In this document: positions 1-9,692 of the stretch, piece by piece
Numbering within the stretch: the stretch's first letter is position 1
Layout: the number at the start of each line of letters is the position of its first letter
Source of the DNA: Actinomycetes bacterium
Lineage (GTDB): Bacteria; Actinomycetota; JAHEXW01
Reading direction: 5' to 3'
DNA length: 35,347 bases
NCBI GenBank assembly: GCA_023251915.1
Contig: JAHEXW010000015.1
Location: forward strand, 1 to 35,347
The notes under the pieces: generated by a model
The model's database searches: none
What the model saw: the letters and a program-made list of their open reading frames with translations, nothing else
What the model was told of the DNA's origin: nothing
Program-made: the position numbers and the translations under genes

Positions 1-728
<728 letters not shown>

Positions 729-748
729 TTACCTCTCCTTATCGTCTC

Positions 749-1240
749 TTAATCTTCTGTTTTGCGTCCGCCGCGCGCCAGCGCGATCTTGCCCGTCCGC
801 GACATCTCGCGGATACCGTAGGGCGCCAGCATGTTCTCGATGGCCGCTATCTTGTCTTCCGTGCCTGTCGCTTCGATGATCAATTCGTCCCGGGACGCGT
901 CGACGATTTTAGCCCGAAAGATATCGACTATCTCGACGACTTCGGCCCGCGTTTCCGGTTTGGCGCTGACCTTGAACAAAGACAACTCCCGCTCAACGGC
1001 TTCGCTGGCTTTCAGGTCGCTAACCTTTAGCACGTTGATCAACTTATTCAGTTGTTTGCTTACCTGCTCCAGCGGTCTGTCGGCGACGTCGACAACAATC
1101 GTCATCCGCGAAATGCTCGGTTTTTCCGTCGGTCCCACGGCCAGACTCTCGATGTTGAAACCGCGCCGCGCGAACAATCCGGCGATACGGACCAACACGC
1201 CTGGCTTGTTTTCCACTAAGGCCGAAACTGTGTGTCTCAT
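749..1240 (-). CDS. ilvN: Acetolactate synthase small (regulatory) subunit
   Basis: Regulatory subunit of acetohydroxyacid synthase; binds valine through ACT domains and stimulates the large subunit. At 163 residues it has the usual length. The N-terminal ACT domain is visible as HTVSALVENKPGVLVRIAGL, then FNIESLAVGPTEKPSISRMT; the C-terminal half follows from about residue 80 (VSAKPETRAEVVEIVDIFRA). The ATG at 1238-1240 directly abuts the ilvB stop codon at 1241-1243, so translation is very likely coupled and subunit stoichiometry maintained. ilvC follows 20 bases downstream. No oddities seen. Confidence 0.96.
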   Translation of the reverse strand: MRHTVSALVENKPGVLVRIAGLFARRGFNIESLAVGPTEKPSISRMTIVVDVADRPLEQVSKQLNKLINVLKVSDLKASEAVERELSLFKVSAKPETRAEVVEIVDIFRAKIVDASRDELIIEATGTEDKIAAIENMLAPYGIREMSRTGKIALARGGRKTED

Positions 1241-2962
1241 CTAAGAGCCTCCTTTCTGGGGCTCGGGCTGTTCATAGATCATGTCTTGCAGACCCTTGCC
1301 GGGCGGAACCATTGGGAAGACTCCCTGCTCGCCCGTGATGACAAACTCCAGAATGCACGGGCGCTTGCTCTTGATGGCTCGCTTGATGGCCGGCATTACC
1401 TCGGCCGGCTTGGTGATCCGAATACCTTGGGCGCCGTAAGCTTCCGCCAACTTCATGAAATCGGGCATACCCGGGGTAAGGTCGGTATAAGCGTAGCGCT
1501 TGTCCCAGAACAACTCTTGCCACTGCCGGACCATCCCCAGCCACTGGTTATTCAAGATACAGATGTTAATCGGCAGGTCATAGGCCGTGGCGGTCGCCAT
1601 ATCCTGGCTGACCATCTGGAAACTGCCGTCGCCGTCGATGTCGAACACGACAGCTTCGGGCCGGCCGACCTGTGCGCCCAGCGCGGACGGCACGCCAAAG
1701 CCCATTGTTCCCAAACCGCCGCTCGAAATGAATGTCCGCGGCTTGAGCGTCTTGACGAATTGGGCCGCCCACATCTGGTGCTGCCCGACACCGGTCGTGA
1801 TGACAGCGTCCAGGTTCTTTGTGGCTTCATATATTTGCTCGATGACATACTGAGGCAGCAGTTCGCCTTCGCTCTTGTATGTCAGCGGATGCTTCTTCTT
1901 CCAAGCGACGATCTGGTCATGCCAGGGTGCCCAAGGCAGCTTCTCAAGCTTGGCCATGTCATCCTTTATCTCCTTGACCAGGGCCGCTACTATTTGCTTG
2001 GCGTCGCCGACTATCGGCACGTCAACCTTGACGTTCTTGCCGATCTCAGCCGGATCGACGTCGATGTGAATGTACTTGGCGTGCGGTGCGAAGGTCGACA
2101 GTTTGCCCGTGACCCGGTCGTCGAAACGCGCCCCGATCGCGATGATCAGATCGCTGTTCGATATGGCGTGGTTGGCATAGGCCGTACCGTGCATGCCGAG
2201 CATGCCCAACGACAGCTCATCGTCCTCCGGAATGGCTCCCTTGCCCATCAACGTCGTTGTGGTGGGAATCCTGGTGACGTGCGCCAATTTGGTCAACTCG
2301 GGCGCGGCGTTACTTAAGATGACGCCGCCGCCGGCGTAAATAACGGGCCGCTGGCTGGCCAGAATCATCTTGGCGGCCGCTTTGACTTGCCTGTTGTTCC
2401 CCTTGAAGGTCGGTTTATAGCCCGGCAGACTCATCTCGGGGTCTGGATCATATTCGATCTGTGACATCGACATGTCGCTGGGCAGATCGATAAGAACAGG
2501 CCCGGGACGGCCGGTGGAGGCGATGAAGAACGCCTCTTTGACGATCCGCGGAATCTCCGTGGCGTCCTTAACCAAGTAGCTATGCTTGACTATTGGCAGG
2601 GTGATACCGGTTATATCAGCTTCTTGGAACGCGTCAGTGCCGATATCCATGCTCCCCACTTGCGCTGTGATCGCGACCATCGGAATCGAATCCATGTACG
2701 CGTTGGCAATGCCGGTTACAAGGTTGGTCGCCCCCGGTCCGGATGTCGCCATGCAGACGCCAACTTTACCCGTGGCACGCGCATAGGCGTCCGCGGCGTG
2801 GGCGGCAACCTGCTCGTGTCGCATCAGCAAATGCTGAATCTTCTTTGACTCGTGTAGCTCATGATGTACGGAGATTAAACGCCCCCCGGGATACCCGAAG
2901 ATATGCTTAACACCTTCGTTCTCTAAGCTCTTGACTAGGGCTTTCGCTCCTGTCATCTTCAT
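1241..2962 (-). CDS. ilvB: Acetolactate synthase large (catalytic) subunit
   Basis: Thiamine-diphosphate enzyme condensing pyruvate with pyruvate or 2-ketobutyrate, the committed step of branched-chain amino acid synthesis. The 573 residues show the PYR domain with GYPGG and the catalytic glutamate in RHEQVAAHAADAYARATGKVG, the central FAD-binding domain, and the C-terminal TPP/Mg motif GDGSFQMVSQDMATA ending in NN. The start is ATG behind a purine-rich AAAGGGGGG stretch; a second in-frame ATG two codons later (MTGAKAL) could also serve. It lies 16 bases after ilvD and abuts ilvN. Catabolic acetolactate synthase is unlikely because of the ilvD, ilvN and ilvC neighbours. Confidence 0.96.
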   Translation of the reverse strand: MKMTGAKALVKSLENEGVKHIFGYPGGRLISVHHELHESKKIQHLLMRHEQVAAHAADAYARATGKVGVCMATSGPGATNLVTGIANAYMDSIPMVAITAQVGSMDIGTDAFQEADITGITLPIVKHSYLVKDATEIPRIVKEAFFIASTGRPGPVLIDLPSDMSMSQIEYDPDPEMSLPGYKPTFKGNNRQVKAAAKMILASQRPVIYAGGGVILSNAAPELTKLAHVTRIPTTTTLMGKGAIPEDDELSLGMLGMHGTAYANHAISNSDLIIAIGARFDDRVTGKLSTFAPHAKYIHIDVDPAEIGKNVKVDVPIVGDAKQIVAALVKEIKDDMAKLEKLPWAPWHDQIVAWKKKHPLTYKSEGELLPQYVIEQIYEATKNLDAVITTGVGQHQMWAAQFVKTLKPRTFISSGGLGTMGFGVPSALGAQVGRPEAVVFDIDGDGSFQMVSQDMATATAYDLPINICILNNQWLGMVRQWQELFWDKRYAYTDLTPGMPDFMKLAEAYGAQGIRITKPAEVMPAIKRAIKSKRPCILEFVITGEQGVFPMVPPGKGLQDMIYEQPEPQKGGS

Positions 2963-2978
2963 ATCCGTCCCCCCTTTC

Positions 2979-4646
2979 TTACCTCTCGATGACTGCGCCC
3001 CGGTTGGCGGACGAGACCAGCCTGGCGTATAACTTCAAATAACCTTTATTGACCTTGGGCGCCGGCGGTGTCCATTGCTGCCGCCTGAGCTCAATCTCAG
3101 CGTCGTTAACCAGTAACTTTAGAGTGCGGTTAGGGATATCGATCTCGATTAAATCACCCTCTTGGATGAGCGCGATCAGGCCGCCCTCCATCGCTTCCGG
3201 CGAAATATGTCCGATGGCGCAGCCTTTCGAACCGCCCGAAAACCGACCATCGGTGATCAGCGCGACCTTTGTATCAAGACCTTGGCCGGCGAGAGCGGAC
3301 GTCGGCGTCAGCATCTCCTGCATACCCGGTCCCCCTTTCGGGCCTTCGTAGCGCACAACGACGACGTCACCCGGGACAATTTTGTTGGACAGAATTGCGT
3401 CGGCGGTAGCCTCTTCGCTATCGAAAACTCGCGCCGGTCCGGTCAACGTCAGTATCTCTGGATTAACCCCGGCTTGCTTGACGACCGCGCCGTTCGGGGC
3501 CAGGTTGCCCCAAAGAATGCTCAGCCCGCCGGTGGGCGTGTAAGGGTCGTCGATCGGCCTGATGACCGCGTTGTCCTCAACTTTCCGTCCCGCGATATTA
3601 TCGGCGACCGTCCGTCCGTTTGCATTGCGGCAGGTGGCATCCAATAACTTCTTTTTGTCCAGCTCATTCATGACCGCCATGATGCCGCCGGCCCGGTGCA
3701 GATCTTCCATCCGGTCGGTGCCCGACGGGCTGATGTGACACAGGTTCGGGGTCAGCTTATTTATCTCGTTGACCATTTCCAGGTCGAACGGCAAGTCGGC
3801 TTCGTAGGCAATGGCCGCCAGATGCAGTGTCGTGTTCGTCGACCCGCCAATCGCCATGTCCACGGTAACGGCGTTACGCAGCGACGCTGTCGTAACAAGG
3901 TCCTTTAGCTTGACGTCGTCGGCCAGCAGCTGCATTATCGTCCGACCGGCCGCCCGCGCCAAGTCCAGTCTTTCCGGGAATACAGCCGGGATCGTACCGT
4001 TGCCCGGCAAACCGATTCCCAAGACTTCGCTCAGGCAATTCATCGAGTTGGCGGTGAACAATCCGGCGCACGACCCGCAACCGGGACAGGCGACGTTTTC
4101 CAGCGCGCACAGCTCTTCTTCTGTCATAAGGCCGGCGCTGACCTTGCCGACGGCCTCGGACACGCTGATCAAGTCAACCTTTTTGCCTTTGTATTCTCCG
4201 GCCAGCATCGGGCCGCCGCTGATCAGAATGGTCGGGATGTTGACACGCAGGGCACCCATGATCATGCCCGGCACGATCTTGTCGCAACTGGCAACGAGAA
4301 CAAGGGCGTCAAAGGCGTGGGCCATCGCCATCGTCTCGACTGAGTCAGCGATAATCTCCCGGCTGGGCAGGGAGTATTTCATCCCGATATGATTCATGGC
4401 GATGCCGTCGCAAACGCCGATGGTCGAAAACATCAGCGGCGTGCCGCCGGCTTCCCGCACGCCGTCCTTGGCTGCGGCGCCGATCTTGTCTAGCTGGATA
4501 TGGCCGGGAATAATGTCGTTAAAGGAATTGGCTATGCCAATGATGGGTTTGGCGATGTCGGCGTCGGTCAGACCGATGGCCTTGAGCAGCGAACGAGCCG
4601 GAGCTTTGGCCGGTCCTTCCTTCATCGTGCGGCTCTTGAGATCCAT
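2979..4646 (-). CDS. ilvD: Dihydroxy-acid dehydratase
   Basis: Dehydrates 2,3-dihydroxy-isovalerate and 2,3-dihydroxy-3-methylvalerate to the 2-keto acids, the third step of valine and isoleucine synthesis; an Fe-S enzyme. The 555 residues match the family length. Cluster cysteines are seen in [10 protein letters not shown] and [19 protein letters not shown]; further signatures are [14 protein letters not shown] near the start and [20 protein letters not shown] near the C-terminus. ATG at 4644-4646 has a GGGAGG ribosome site. It is the first gene of the ilv operon, preceded by a leader of about 155 bases from a candidate promoter (4810-4839). The sequence does not settle whether the cluster is [2Fe-2S] or [4Fe-4S]. 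Confidence 0.97.
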   Translation of the reverse strand: MDLKSRTMKEGPAKAPARSLLKAIGLTDADIAKPIIGIANSFNDIIPGHIQLDKIGAAAKDGVREAGGTPLMFSTIGVCDGIAMNHIGMKYSLPSREIIADSVETMAMAHAFDALVLVASCDKIVPGMIMGALRVNIPTILISGGPMLAGEYKGKKVDLISVSEAVGKVSAGLMTEEELCALENVACPGCGSCAGLFTANSMNCLSEVLGIGLPGNGTIPAVFPERLDLARAAGRTIMQLLADDVKLKDLVTTASLRNAVTVDMAIGGSTNTTLHLAAIAYEADLPFDLEMVNEINKLTPNLCHISPSGTDRMEDLHRAGGIMAVMNELDKKKLLDATCRNANGRTVADNIAGRKVEDNAVIRPIDDPYTPTGGLSILWGNLAPNGAVVKQAGVNPEILTLTGPARVFDSEEATADAILSNKIVPGDVVVVRYEGPKGGPGMQEMLTPTSALAGQGLDTKVALITDGRFSGGSKGCAIGHISPEAMEGGLIALIQEGDLIEIDIPNRTLKLLVNDAEIELRRQQWTPPAPKVNKGYLKLYARLVSSANRGAVIER

Positions 4647-4719
4647 TACGGCGCCTCCCGTTTGCGACCTGCGAAAATGAGAACAGCAAAGCCAAGAAAC
4701 CAGCTACCCGGTTGAAAAT

Positions 4720-4750
4720 TCGGGCTTGCCGCGTGGTCTCTCGGGCTTGC
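4720..4750. repeat. Direct repeat in the ilvD leader
   Basis: The 10-mer TCGGGCTTGC occurs at 4720-4729 and again at 4741-4750, so the two copies are spaced exactly 21 bases apart, two helical turns. They lie between the candidate ilvD promoter and the ilvD start. A 6-bp inverted pair ACCTGT/ACAGGT lies just upstream (about 4766-4792). This could be a tandem operator or an RNA element. The remainder of 4647-4849 holds nothing else I recognise; I see no T-box motif. Confidence 0.45.
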
Positions 4751-4809
4751 AATTACAAACGACTTAACCTGTGAATTATGGAACTTAACAGGTAAATGGT
4801 ATAAATGAC

Positions 4810-4839
4810 ATTCTACAATATGGCGGTAGTGCCTGTGAA
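4810..4839 (-). promoter_or_regulatory. Candidate promoter of the ilvDBNC operon
   Basis: On the minus strand TTCACA (4834-4839) is followed after 18 bases by TAGAAT (4810-4815), a reasonable -35/-10 pair. It lies in the gap between the PIG-L gene stop and ilvD, the only place for an ilv promoter here. It would give a 5' leader of about 155 nucleotides. Evidence is pattern match only. Confidence 0.4.
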
Positions 4840-4849
4840 GTGCTTTTTC

Positions 4850-5641
4850 TTATAATTTGCGGAAAGATTCGGAGGACCCGCCAACCGGTCCGGTTGGACG
4901 GTCGGCCCGGACGCCGAAGGGTCGCAGCCAACCAAGCAAAGTTCGCGCGAGCAGGATACCCGTTCGGTTCTGCTGGCTGACGTGGGCGGCGATGGCTTGT
5001 GATTTCCTAACGCCGGCCGGTTTGATGTCCACGGTGGTGTCGGGATTGCCAGATGAATAGAGATAGACTCGCTTTATCCCGGCTTTCCAGGCCGCCGCCT
5101 GCGCCTCCACACCGCACCGGATGTGATCAATATGATGATAGACGGGCGCCTGGTCGGCGCTGTCGTAGGCTAACAAGGTGTCCGCGTGGTACTTCTTGAT
5201 GATAGCTAGGATATCGGCCCGAACGCGGACACGCTGCGCGTCCGTGAGCCCGCGGTTGCCTTTGTAATCACGTTCCGGGAAGCCGAGAAAGATCGGCGTA
5301 TAGCCAAGAACCTTGGCCGCTTTCGTGCCTTCAGCCCGGCGGGTTGCCTGAATAACCCCCAAATCGCAGACCGTAACGCCGATGACCTTCTTTCCTTTTG
5401 CAGCCAACGTTCCGAGCGTTCCGCCGGTGTAATATTCCAGGTCGTCCGGATGTGCCCCAACCACGACGACGACCTTGGCGTTCTTAATCATCTCTTGGCC
5501 ATTCAATTTGGCTTGCGCCGGATCCGCGACGCGGGTTGTCCGAGAGAAGAAAGCGCTGAAACCGGCACCCAGCAAAACCAGAATGATGATAATAACAACG
5601 ATAACCGCGAGAATGATTAGGAAGATTCGCAACGCATTCAA
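4850..5641 (-). CDS. Membrane-anchored PIG-L/LmbE-family N-deacetylase
   Basis: Zinc-dependent deacetylase family acting on N-acetylglucosaminyl or related amide substrates. Visible zinc motifs are AHPDD (in VVVVGAHPDDLEYYTGG) and HHIDH (in PVYHHIDHIRCG), with RRAEGTKAA between, as in the family. An N-terminal hydrophobic stretch (residues 4-28, isoleucine/valine rich) looks like an uncleaved anchor, placing the enzyme outside or at the membrane face. The start is a TTG at 5641 or, with better spacing to AAGGG, the TTG three codons later. It follows glnK-1 by 31 bases and may be co-transcribed with amt-1/glnK-1, so amide release to ammonium is one possible link. Substrate unknown; a mycothiol or cell-wall role cannot be told apart. 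Confidence 0.85.
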   Translation of the reverse strand: MNALRIFLIILAVIVVIIIILVLLGAGFSAFFSRTTRVADPAQAKLNGQEMIKNAKVVVVVGAHPDDLEYYTGGTLGTLAAKGKKVIGVTVCDLGVIQATRRAEGTKAAKVLGYTPIFLGFPERDYKGNRGLTDAQRVRVRADILAIIKKYHADTLLAYDSADQAPVYHHIDHIRCGVEAQAAAWKAGIKRVYLYSSGNPDTTVDIKPAGVRKSQAIAAHVSQQNRTGILLARTLLGWLRPFGVRADRPTGPVGGSSESFRKL

Positions 5642-5672
5642 CCCTTGTCTAAATTAAACACTCTTCGTCCGG

Positions 5673-6014
5673 TCACTTTAGTGATTCGGTGCCTTCTTCT
5701 TTGGTTCGGATGCGCAAGGCTTCCGTGACTTTCGAGACAAAGATTTTTCCGTCGCCGACCTCGCCGGTCACCGCGGCGGCGCAGATCGCGTCGATAATGC
5801 CTTGCTTCTCGCTATCTTCGCAAACTATCTCGATTTTGGTTTTCGGCAGGAATTCCACCGTATAGGTGCCGACGCGCCATTCCAACTGCACACCTTTCTG
5901 GCGACCGCGGCCTTCGACTTCGGTGATCGTCATGCTGTTTTGTCCGATCTTCTCCAGCGCGTCTTTAACGTCAGACAATTTGTCAGGACGGATTATGGCT
6001 TCGATTTTCAGCAT
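5673..6014 (-). CDS. glnK: PII nitrogen regulatory protein, copy 1
   Basis: Trimeric signal protein sensing 2-oxoglutarate and ATP/ADP, which binds and blocks its partner ammonium channel. The 113 residues show MLKIEAIIRP at the N-terminus, GRGRQKG before the T-loop, Gln39 and Lys58 of the ligand site, FLPKTKIEIV, and the B-loop TGEVGDGKIFV. The T-loop reads VQLEWRVGTYTVEF and keeps Tyr51, the residue uridylylated in enterics, though the sequence around it differs from the usual HTExYRGAEYxVDF. It starts 22 bases after amt-1, the classic amt-glnK pair. A paralogue with the same T-loop is at 23493-23831. Confidence 0.95.
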   Translation of the reverse strand: MLKIEAIIRPDKLSDVKDALEKIGQNSMTITEVEGRGRQKGVQLEWRVGTYTVEFLPKTKIEIVCEDSEKQGIIDAICAAAVTGEVGDGKIFVSKVTEALRIRTKEEGTESLK

Positions 6015-6036
6015 TGGTTGGCTGCTTGCTCCTCTC

Positions 6037-7269
6037 TTATCTTAGGGAGTACGCCGTTTCGGCGTGTTGCGACATGTCCAGACCCACAACCTCTTCATTA
6101 TCCGTTATTCTGAGGCCCATTGTCACGTCGATAACCTTGGCGATAACCCATGTCGCAGAGAAACAGAAGACTATCGTCACCACGGCACCAAGCGTTTGGA
6201 TCATAAACTGGCCGGGGTTGCCGTACAACAGCCCGTTCGCACCCGCCGGATTGACCGCCGTGCTGGCGAATACGCCCGTTAGGATCGCGCCCACGATGCC
6301 GCCGATCCCGTGGCAGCCCAGCACGTCCAACGATTCATCGATCCGCAGCCGCATCCGGAGCAGGACGGCCCCGTAGCTGCAGAACGCCGCGACAATGCCG
6401 ATTACCAGGGCCGCGCCCGGCGTTATGTAACCGGCTCCCTGCGTGACGGCAGCCAGGCCGACGACCGCGCCGGTGACAAAGCCAAGGGCGCTCGGCTTAC
6501 GGCTCCTCCACGTGAAGAGCATCCAGACCAAACCCGCGACCGCGCCACTGGCGGTTGTCGCTACGATAGCGCTAGCCGCTAATCCACCGGCCGCCAAGGC
6601 GCTGCCTCCGTTGAAGCCGAACCAGCCGAACCACAGCAGGGCCGCACCCATAATGACATGCGGGATATTATGCGGCTCCATGTTGTCGGCGCCGTAACCT
6701 TTTCTTTTACCTAGAACGAAAACCAAAGCGAGCGCGGAAACGCCGGCACTGATGTGAATCACCGTGCCGCCCGCGAAATCGATGTAGCCCAGGTTTTTCA
6801 ACCAACCGCCGGATCCCCATATCCAGTGCGCCAGCGGGTCATACACAAGAGTAGCCCAGGCCAACGCGAACACCAGAAACGCGCTGAACTTGATTCTCTC
6901 GACAACGCTGCCCACTATCAAAGCCACCGCTATCGCGGCGAACATCATTTGGAACAACATGAATGCCAGGTGCGGGATCGTCGGCGCGTAGACGGTGTTC
7001 GCCGCCTGACCCACTCCGGCGAGACCGGCCCATTTCAAACTCCCGATCACCCCGCCGACGTCGGGTCCGAACGATATTGAATAGCCGTAAAGGATCCATT
7101 GCACGGCAATCAAAGCCAAAACAACAAAACTCATCGTCAAGGTTGAGATGGCGTTCTTCTTACGGACCATGCCGGCGTAGAAAAAACCGACGGCCGGAGT
7201 CATCAGCAACACCAGAGCTGCCGACATCAGCACCCAAGCAGTATCACCGGCATTAATCGCGCTGTTCAC
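6037..7269 (-). CDS. amt: Ammonium channel, copy 1
   Basis: Inner-membrane trimeric channel conducting ammonium/ammonia. The 410 residues contain about eleven hydrophobic segments with the Amt signatures GDTAWVLMSAALVLLMTPAVG, FFYAGMVRKKN, YDPLAHWIWG, and the twin pore histidines in GGTVIHISAG and LGCHGIGG. It begins with GTG at 7267-7269 behind a strong AGGAGG site and, unlike amt-2, has no signal peptide. glnK-1 follows after 22 bases. A palindrome (7381-7396) lies about 110 bases upstream, in the 185-base gap after rnc, and probably controls this unit by nitrogen status. Confidence 0.96.
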   Translation of the reverse strand: MNSAINAGDTAWVLMSAALVLLMTPAVGFFYAGMVRKKNAISTLTMSFVVLALIAVQWILYGYSISFGPDVGGVIGSLKWAGLAGVGQAANTVYAPTIPHLAFMLFQMMFAAIAVALIVGSVVERIKFSAFLVFALAWATLVYDPLAHWIWGSGGWLKNLGYIDFAGGTVIHISAGVSALALVFVLGKRKGYGADNMEPHNIPHVIMGAALLWFGWFGFNGGSALAAGGLAASAIVATTASGAVAGLVWMLFTWRSRKPSALGFVTGAVVGLAAVTQGAGYITPGAALVIGIVAAFCSYGAVLLRMRLRIDESLDVLGCHGIGGIVGAILTGVFASTAVNPAGANGLLYGNPGQFMIQTLGAVVTIVFCFSATWVIAKVIDVTMGLRITDNEEVVGLDMSQHAETAYSLR

Positions 7270-7380
7270 AAAGACCTCCTAATTAATTTTGACAGACAAG
7301 ACGCGGATTCGTCCGCACCAGCATACGCCATGCGTCAAGCCGGGTCTTTAGGCAAATAGCCACAAATATCTTCGCTGATT

Positions 7381-7396
7381 TTAGACATTTGTCTAA
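7381..7396. promoter_or_regulatory. Palindromic site upstream of amt-1
   Basis: TTAGACATTTGTCTAA is a palindrome in all but the two central bases. It fits the pattern TTnnnCAnnTGnnnAA also found upstream of amt-2, the APC permease and pucR. It is the only conspicuous structure in the 7270-7454 gap, where I could not pick a convincing -35/-10 pair. Inferred operator; the cognate protein is unknown. Confidence 0.55.
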
Positions 7397-7454
7397 GATG
7401 AATGCGGTGGAGGGGTATGGTGACTGCAGGACCCGCGCTGCTTGGCGAGTGAGT

Positions 7455-8132
7455 TTACTCTAAGATCTTCAGGGCTTCTTGGGCGGCGCCTTGTTCGGCT
7501 TCTTTCTTGCTGCTGCCCTGACCCGTGCCGTAGACGTGCTTGCCGACGCTGACCTGGGCGTGAAATACTTTGTTATGATCCGGCCCGCTCTCTTTGAATA
7601 TCTTATAGTCCGGACCCAAACCGAACTTCTTGGCCGTCAGCTCCTGCAGGCGGGTCTTGAAATCGGATGACGCTTCCCGCGTGCTTTCGGCGTCGACTCG
7701 CTCGTCGAAAATGGTGAACAAGTAGTCGCGAGCCGCCCCCAGGCCTCTGTCAAGATAATAAGCGCCAATCACGGCCTCAAAAGCGTCCGCTAGAATTGAC
7801 GTTTTATCGCGACCGCCGCTGCTTTCTTCCCCGTGCCCTAGCAAAAGGTGTTTACCGAGATTGATCTCGCGAGCGATGTCGGCCAGCATTCCCGTGTTAA
7901 CCAAACGCGCGCGAAACTTGGAGAGCTGGCCCTCGGTGAGTTCGGGAAAACGGGAGAAAATAATGTTGGTTATGACGAACCCCAGAATCGTGTCCCCTAA
8001 AAATTCCATTTTCTCGTTGGACTCGAGCGGGGGCAGGCCGTGTTCGTAGACGTAGGAGAGATGGGTTAGGGCTTGCCGGAGAAGCTTGGGTTCGGAGAAT
8101 TCAAGCCCCAGGTCGCGCGACGCGGCTTCCAC
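7455..8132 (-). CDS. rnc: Ribonuclease III
   Basis: Double-strand-specific endoribonuclease for rRNA and mRNA processing. Visible are the catalytic helix NEKMEFLGDTILGFVI, the second acidic motif LADAFEAVIGAYYLDRG, and a C-terminal dsRNA-binding domain (DFKTRLQELTAKKFG to KKEAEQGAAQEALKIL). The start is uncertain: GTG at 8130-8132 lies four bases past the fabF stop and suits coupled translation, while a TTG at 8189 would overlap fabF by 53 bases and add a Ser/Thr/Ala-rich tail that looks like a frame shadow. Neither has a clear ribosome site. The fab-rnc order is common, but the usual downstream smc/ftsY are replaced by amt-glnK. Confidence 0.94.
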   Translation of the reverse strand: MEAASRDLGLEFSEPKLLRQALTHLSYVYEHGLPPLESNEKMEFLGDTILGFVITNIIFSRFPELTEGQLSKFRARLVNTGMLADIAREINLGKHLLLGHGEESSGGRDKTSILADAFEAVIGAYYLDRGLGAARDYLFTIFDERVDAESTREASSDFKTRLQELTAKKFGLGPDYKIFKESGPDHNKVFHAQVSVGKHVYGTGQGSSKKEAEQGAAQEALKILE

Positions 8133-8136
8133 GGCG

Positions 8137-9378
8137 CTAGTCGTTGAAGGCTTTGAGGCAGATAACGGCGTTCTGCCCGCCGAAGCCAAAAGAGTTGCTT
8201 ATGCCGGCGTTTATCCTCATCTCGACCGCTTTGTTAGGCGTGTAGTTAAGATCGCATTCCGGGTCGGGCGTAGCGTAGTTGATGGTCGGCGGGACTAGGC
8301 CGCGTTCGATCGCCAGCGCTAGCACAACAGCCTCCACGCCGCCGGCCGCGCCTAACAGGTGCCCGGTCATCGACTTGGTTGAGCTAATGGCGACGTCATA
8401 CGCGTGCTTGCCAAACAATTCCCTAATAGCTAGGGACTCGATCTTGTCGTTATAAGCGGTTGAGGTGCCGTGCGCGTTGATGTAGTCGATATCGGACGGC
8501 GCCAGCCCGGCTTCCTCGATGGCTTGCGCCATGGCGCGCATCGCGCCTCGCCCATTTTCGTCGGGTGTCGTCATGTGATAGGCGTCTGCGGTGGCGCCAA
8601 AACCCGCGATTTCCGCGTATATATGGGCCCCGCGCGCCTGAGCGTGTTCCAAGGATTCCATGATTACCACGCCGCAGCCCTCGCCCATGACGAAACCGTC
8701 GCGTTCGGCGTCAAAGGGACGGCTGGCCCGCTCCGGCTCGTCGTTGCGTGTCGACAAAGTCTTCGCCGCGGCGAACCCGCCGAGACCCAAACCGGTAATT
8801 GGAGCCTCGCTGCCTCCGGCGATCATTACATCAGCCAACCCTGCTTTTACCATCCGGAAGGCTTCGCCGATGGAATGGGTACCGGTGGCGCAGGCGGTGA
8901 CGATGCACTCGTTCGGTCCTTTCAGGCCGTAGCGGATGCTAATGTGACCGGCAGCCATGTTGACAATCATCATGGGAACGAGAAATGGGCTGAGACGACG
9001 CGGTCCCTGATTATCCAGGATCCGTTGCTGAGTCTCCATGGTTTCCAAGCCGCCGATGCCGGAACTGACGACGGCGCCGGCGCGCTCGGCGTCCAGCGCG
9101 GCCGTATCCATTCCCGCATCCGCGAACGCCAGACCCGCGGCTGCCACGGCGAAGTGGCAGAAACGGTCCATTCTGCGGGTCTCTTTGTGATCTAGATAGT
9201 CGGACGGGTCGAAGTCATTGACCTCGCCGGCAAACCGGGTTGAGAAGAGGCTGGCGTCAAAACGAGTGATCGGGCCAATGCCGGATCGCCCGCTTTTCAG
9301 CGCGTCCCAAAAAACATCCTTACCGGTGCCGACGGGGGAGATGACGCCGACGCCGGTCAGAACGACGCGGTGCGACAA
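8137..9378 (-). CDS. fabF: 3-oxoacyl-ACP synthase II
   Basis: Condenses malonyl-ACP with a growing acyl-ACP during fatty acid elongation. The 413 residues are full length. The Cys-His-His triad is seen in VTACATGTHSIGEAFRM, NAHGTSTAYND and KSMTGHLLGAAGG; the C-terminal NSFGFGGQNAV loop is intact. It starts with TTG at 9376-9378, supported by AAGGAG nine bases upstream; no better in-frame start exists. acpP lies 33 bases upstream, as in many fab clusters. No FabB-type deviation noted. Confidence 0.97.
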   Translation of the reverse strand: MSHRVVLTGVGVISPVGTGKDVFWDALKSGRSGIGPITRFDASLFSTRFAGEVNDFDPSDYLDHKETRRMDRFCHFAVAAAGLAFADAGMDTAALDAERAGAVVSSGIGGLETMETQQRILDNQGPRRLSPFLVPMMIVNMAAGHISIRYGLKGPNECIVTACATGTHSIGEAFRMVKAGLADVMIAGGSEAPITGLGLGGFAAAKTLSTRNDEPERASRPFDAERDGFVMGEGCGVVIMESLEHAQARGAHIYAEIAGFGATADAYHMTTPDENGRGAMRAMAQAIEEAGLAPSDIDYINAHGTSTAYNDKIESLAIRELFGKHAYDVAISSTKSMTGHLLGAAGGVEAVVLALAIERGLVPPTINYATPDPECDLNYTPNKAVEMRINAGISNSFGFGGQNAVICLKAFND

Positions 9379-9411
9379 ACGAACAATCTCCTTGTTTTGG
9401 AAATCTAATTA

Positions 9412-9654
9412 CTAGGACTGGTGATCAACAATATATTGAACAGCGTCGTTAACCTTGGTGATCTTCTGCGCGTCGTCGTCGGAAATCTCGATTCCGAACT
9501 TTTCCTCCAACGCCATCACCAGCTCGACAATGTCCAAAGAGTCGGCGCCTAAGTCGTCAACGAAAGTGGCGTCAGCTGTTACCTGCGCCTCGCTAGCGCC
9601 CAAGTGTTCGACTATTAATTCTTTGACAGATGAGAGAATCTGGTCGCGTTCCAT
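9412..9654 (-). CDS. acpP: Acyl carrier protein
   Basis: Small acidic carrier that holds acyl intermediates on a phosphopantetheine arm. The 80 residues carry the modification site in [19 protein letters not shown], with the serine of DSL accepting the arm. The ATG at 9652-9654 has a near-perfect AAGGAGGTG site. It sits between fabG (38 bases upstream) and fabF (33 bases downstream), so it is the ACP of primary fatty acid synthesis. Confidence 0.97.
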   Translation of the reverse strand: MERDQILSSVKELIVEHLGASEAQVTADATFVDDLGADSLDIVELVMALEEKFGIEISDDDAQKITKVNDAVQYIVDHQS

Positions 9655-9692
9655 GCATGCACCTCCTTTGAAACAATTAATAAGAGTTTACA

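Noticed and set aside
1232-2317. Plus-strand open frame of 361 codons opposite ilvB
   Set aside because: Antisense shadow of ilvB with no domain signature.
4519-4752. Possible leader peptide (Leu/Phe-rich, ...FLALLFSF...) before ilvD
   Set aside because: It runs through the ilvD start in another frame, starts at TTG without a ribosome site and lacks a run of Ile/Val/Leu codons followed by a terminator; not a convincing attenuator.
4647-4800. T-box riboswitch in the ilvD leader
   Set aside because: The sequence AGAGACCACGCGGC only loosely resembles the T-box antiterminator core and no terminator hairpin follows.
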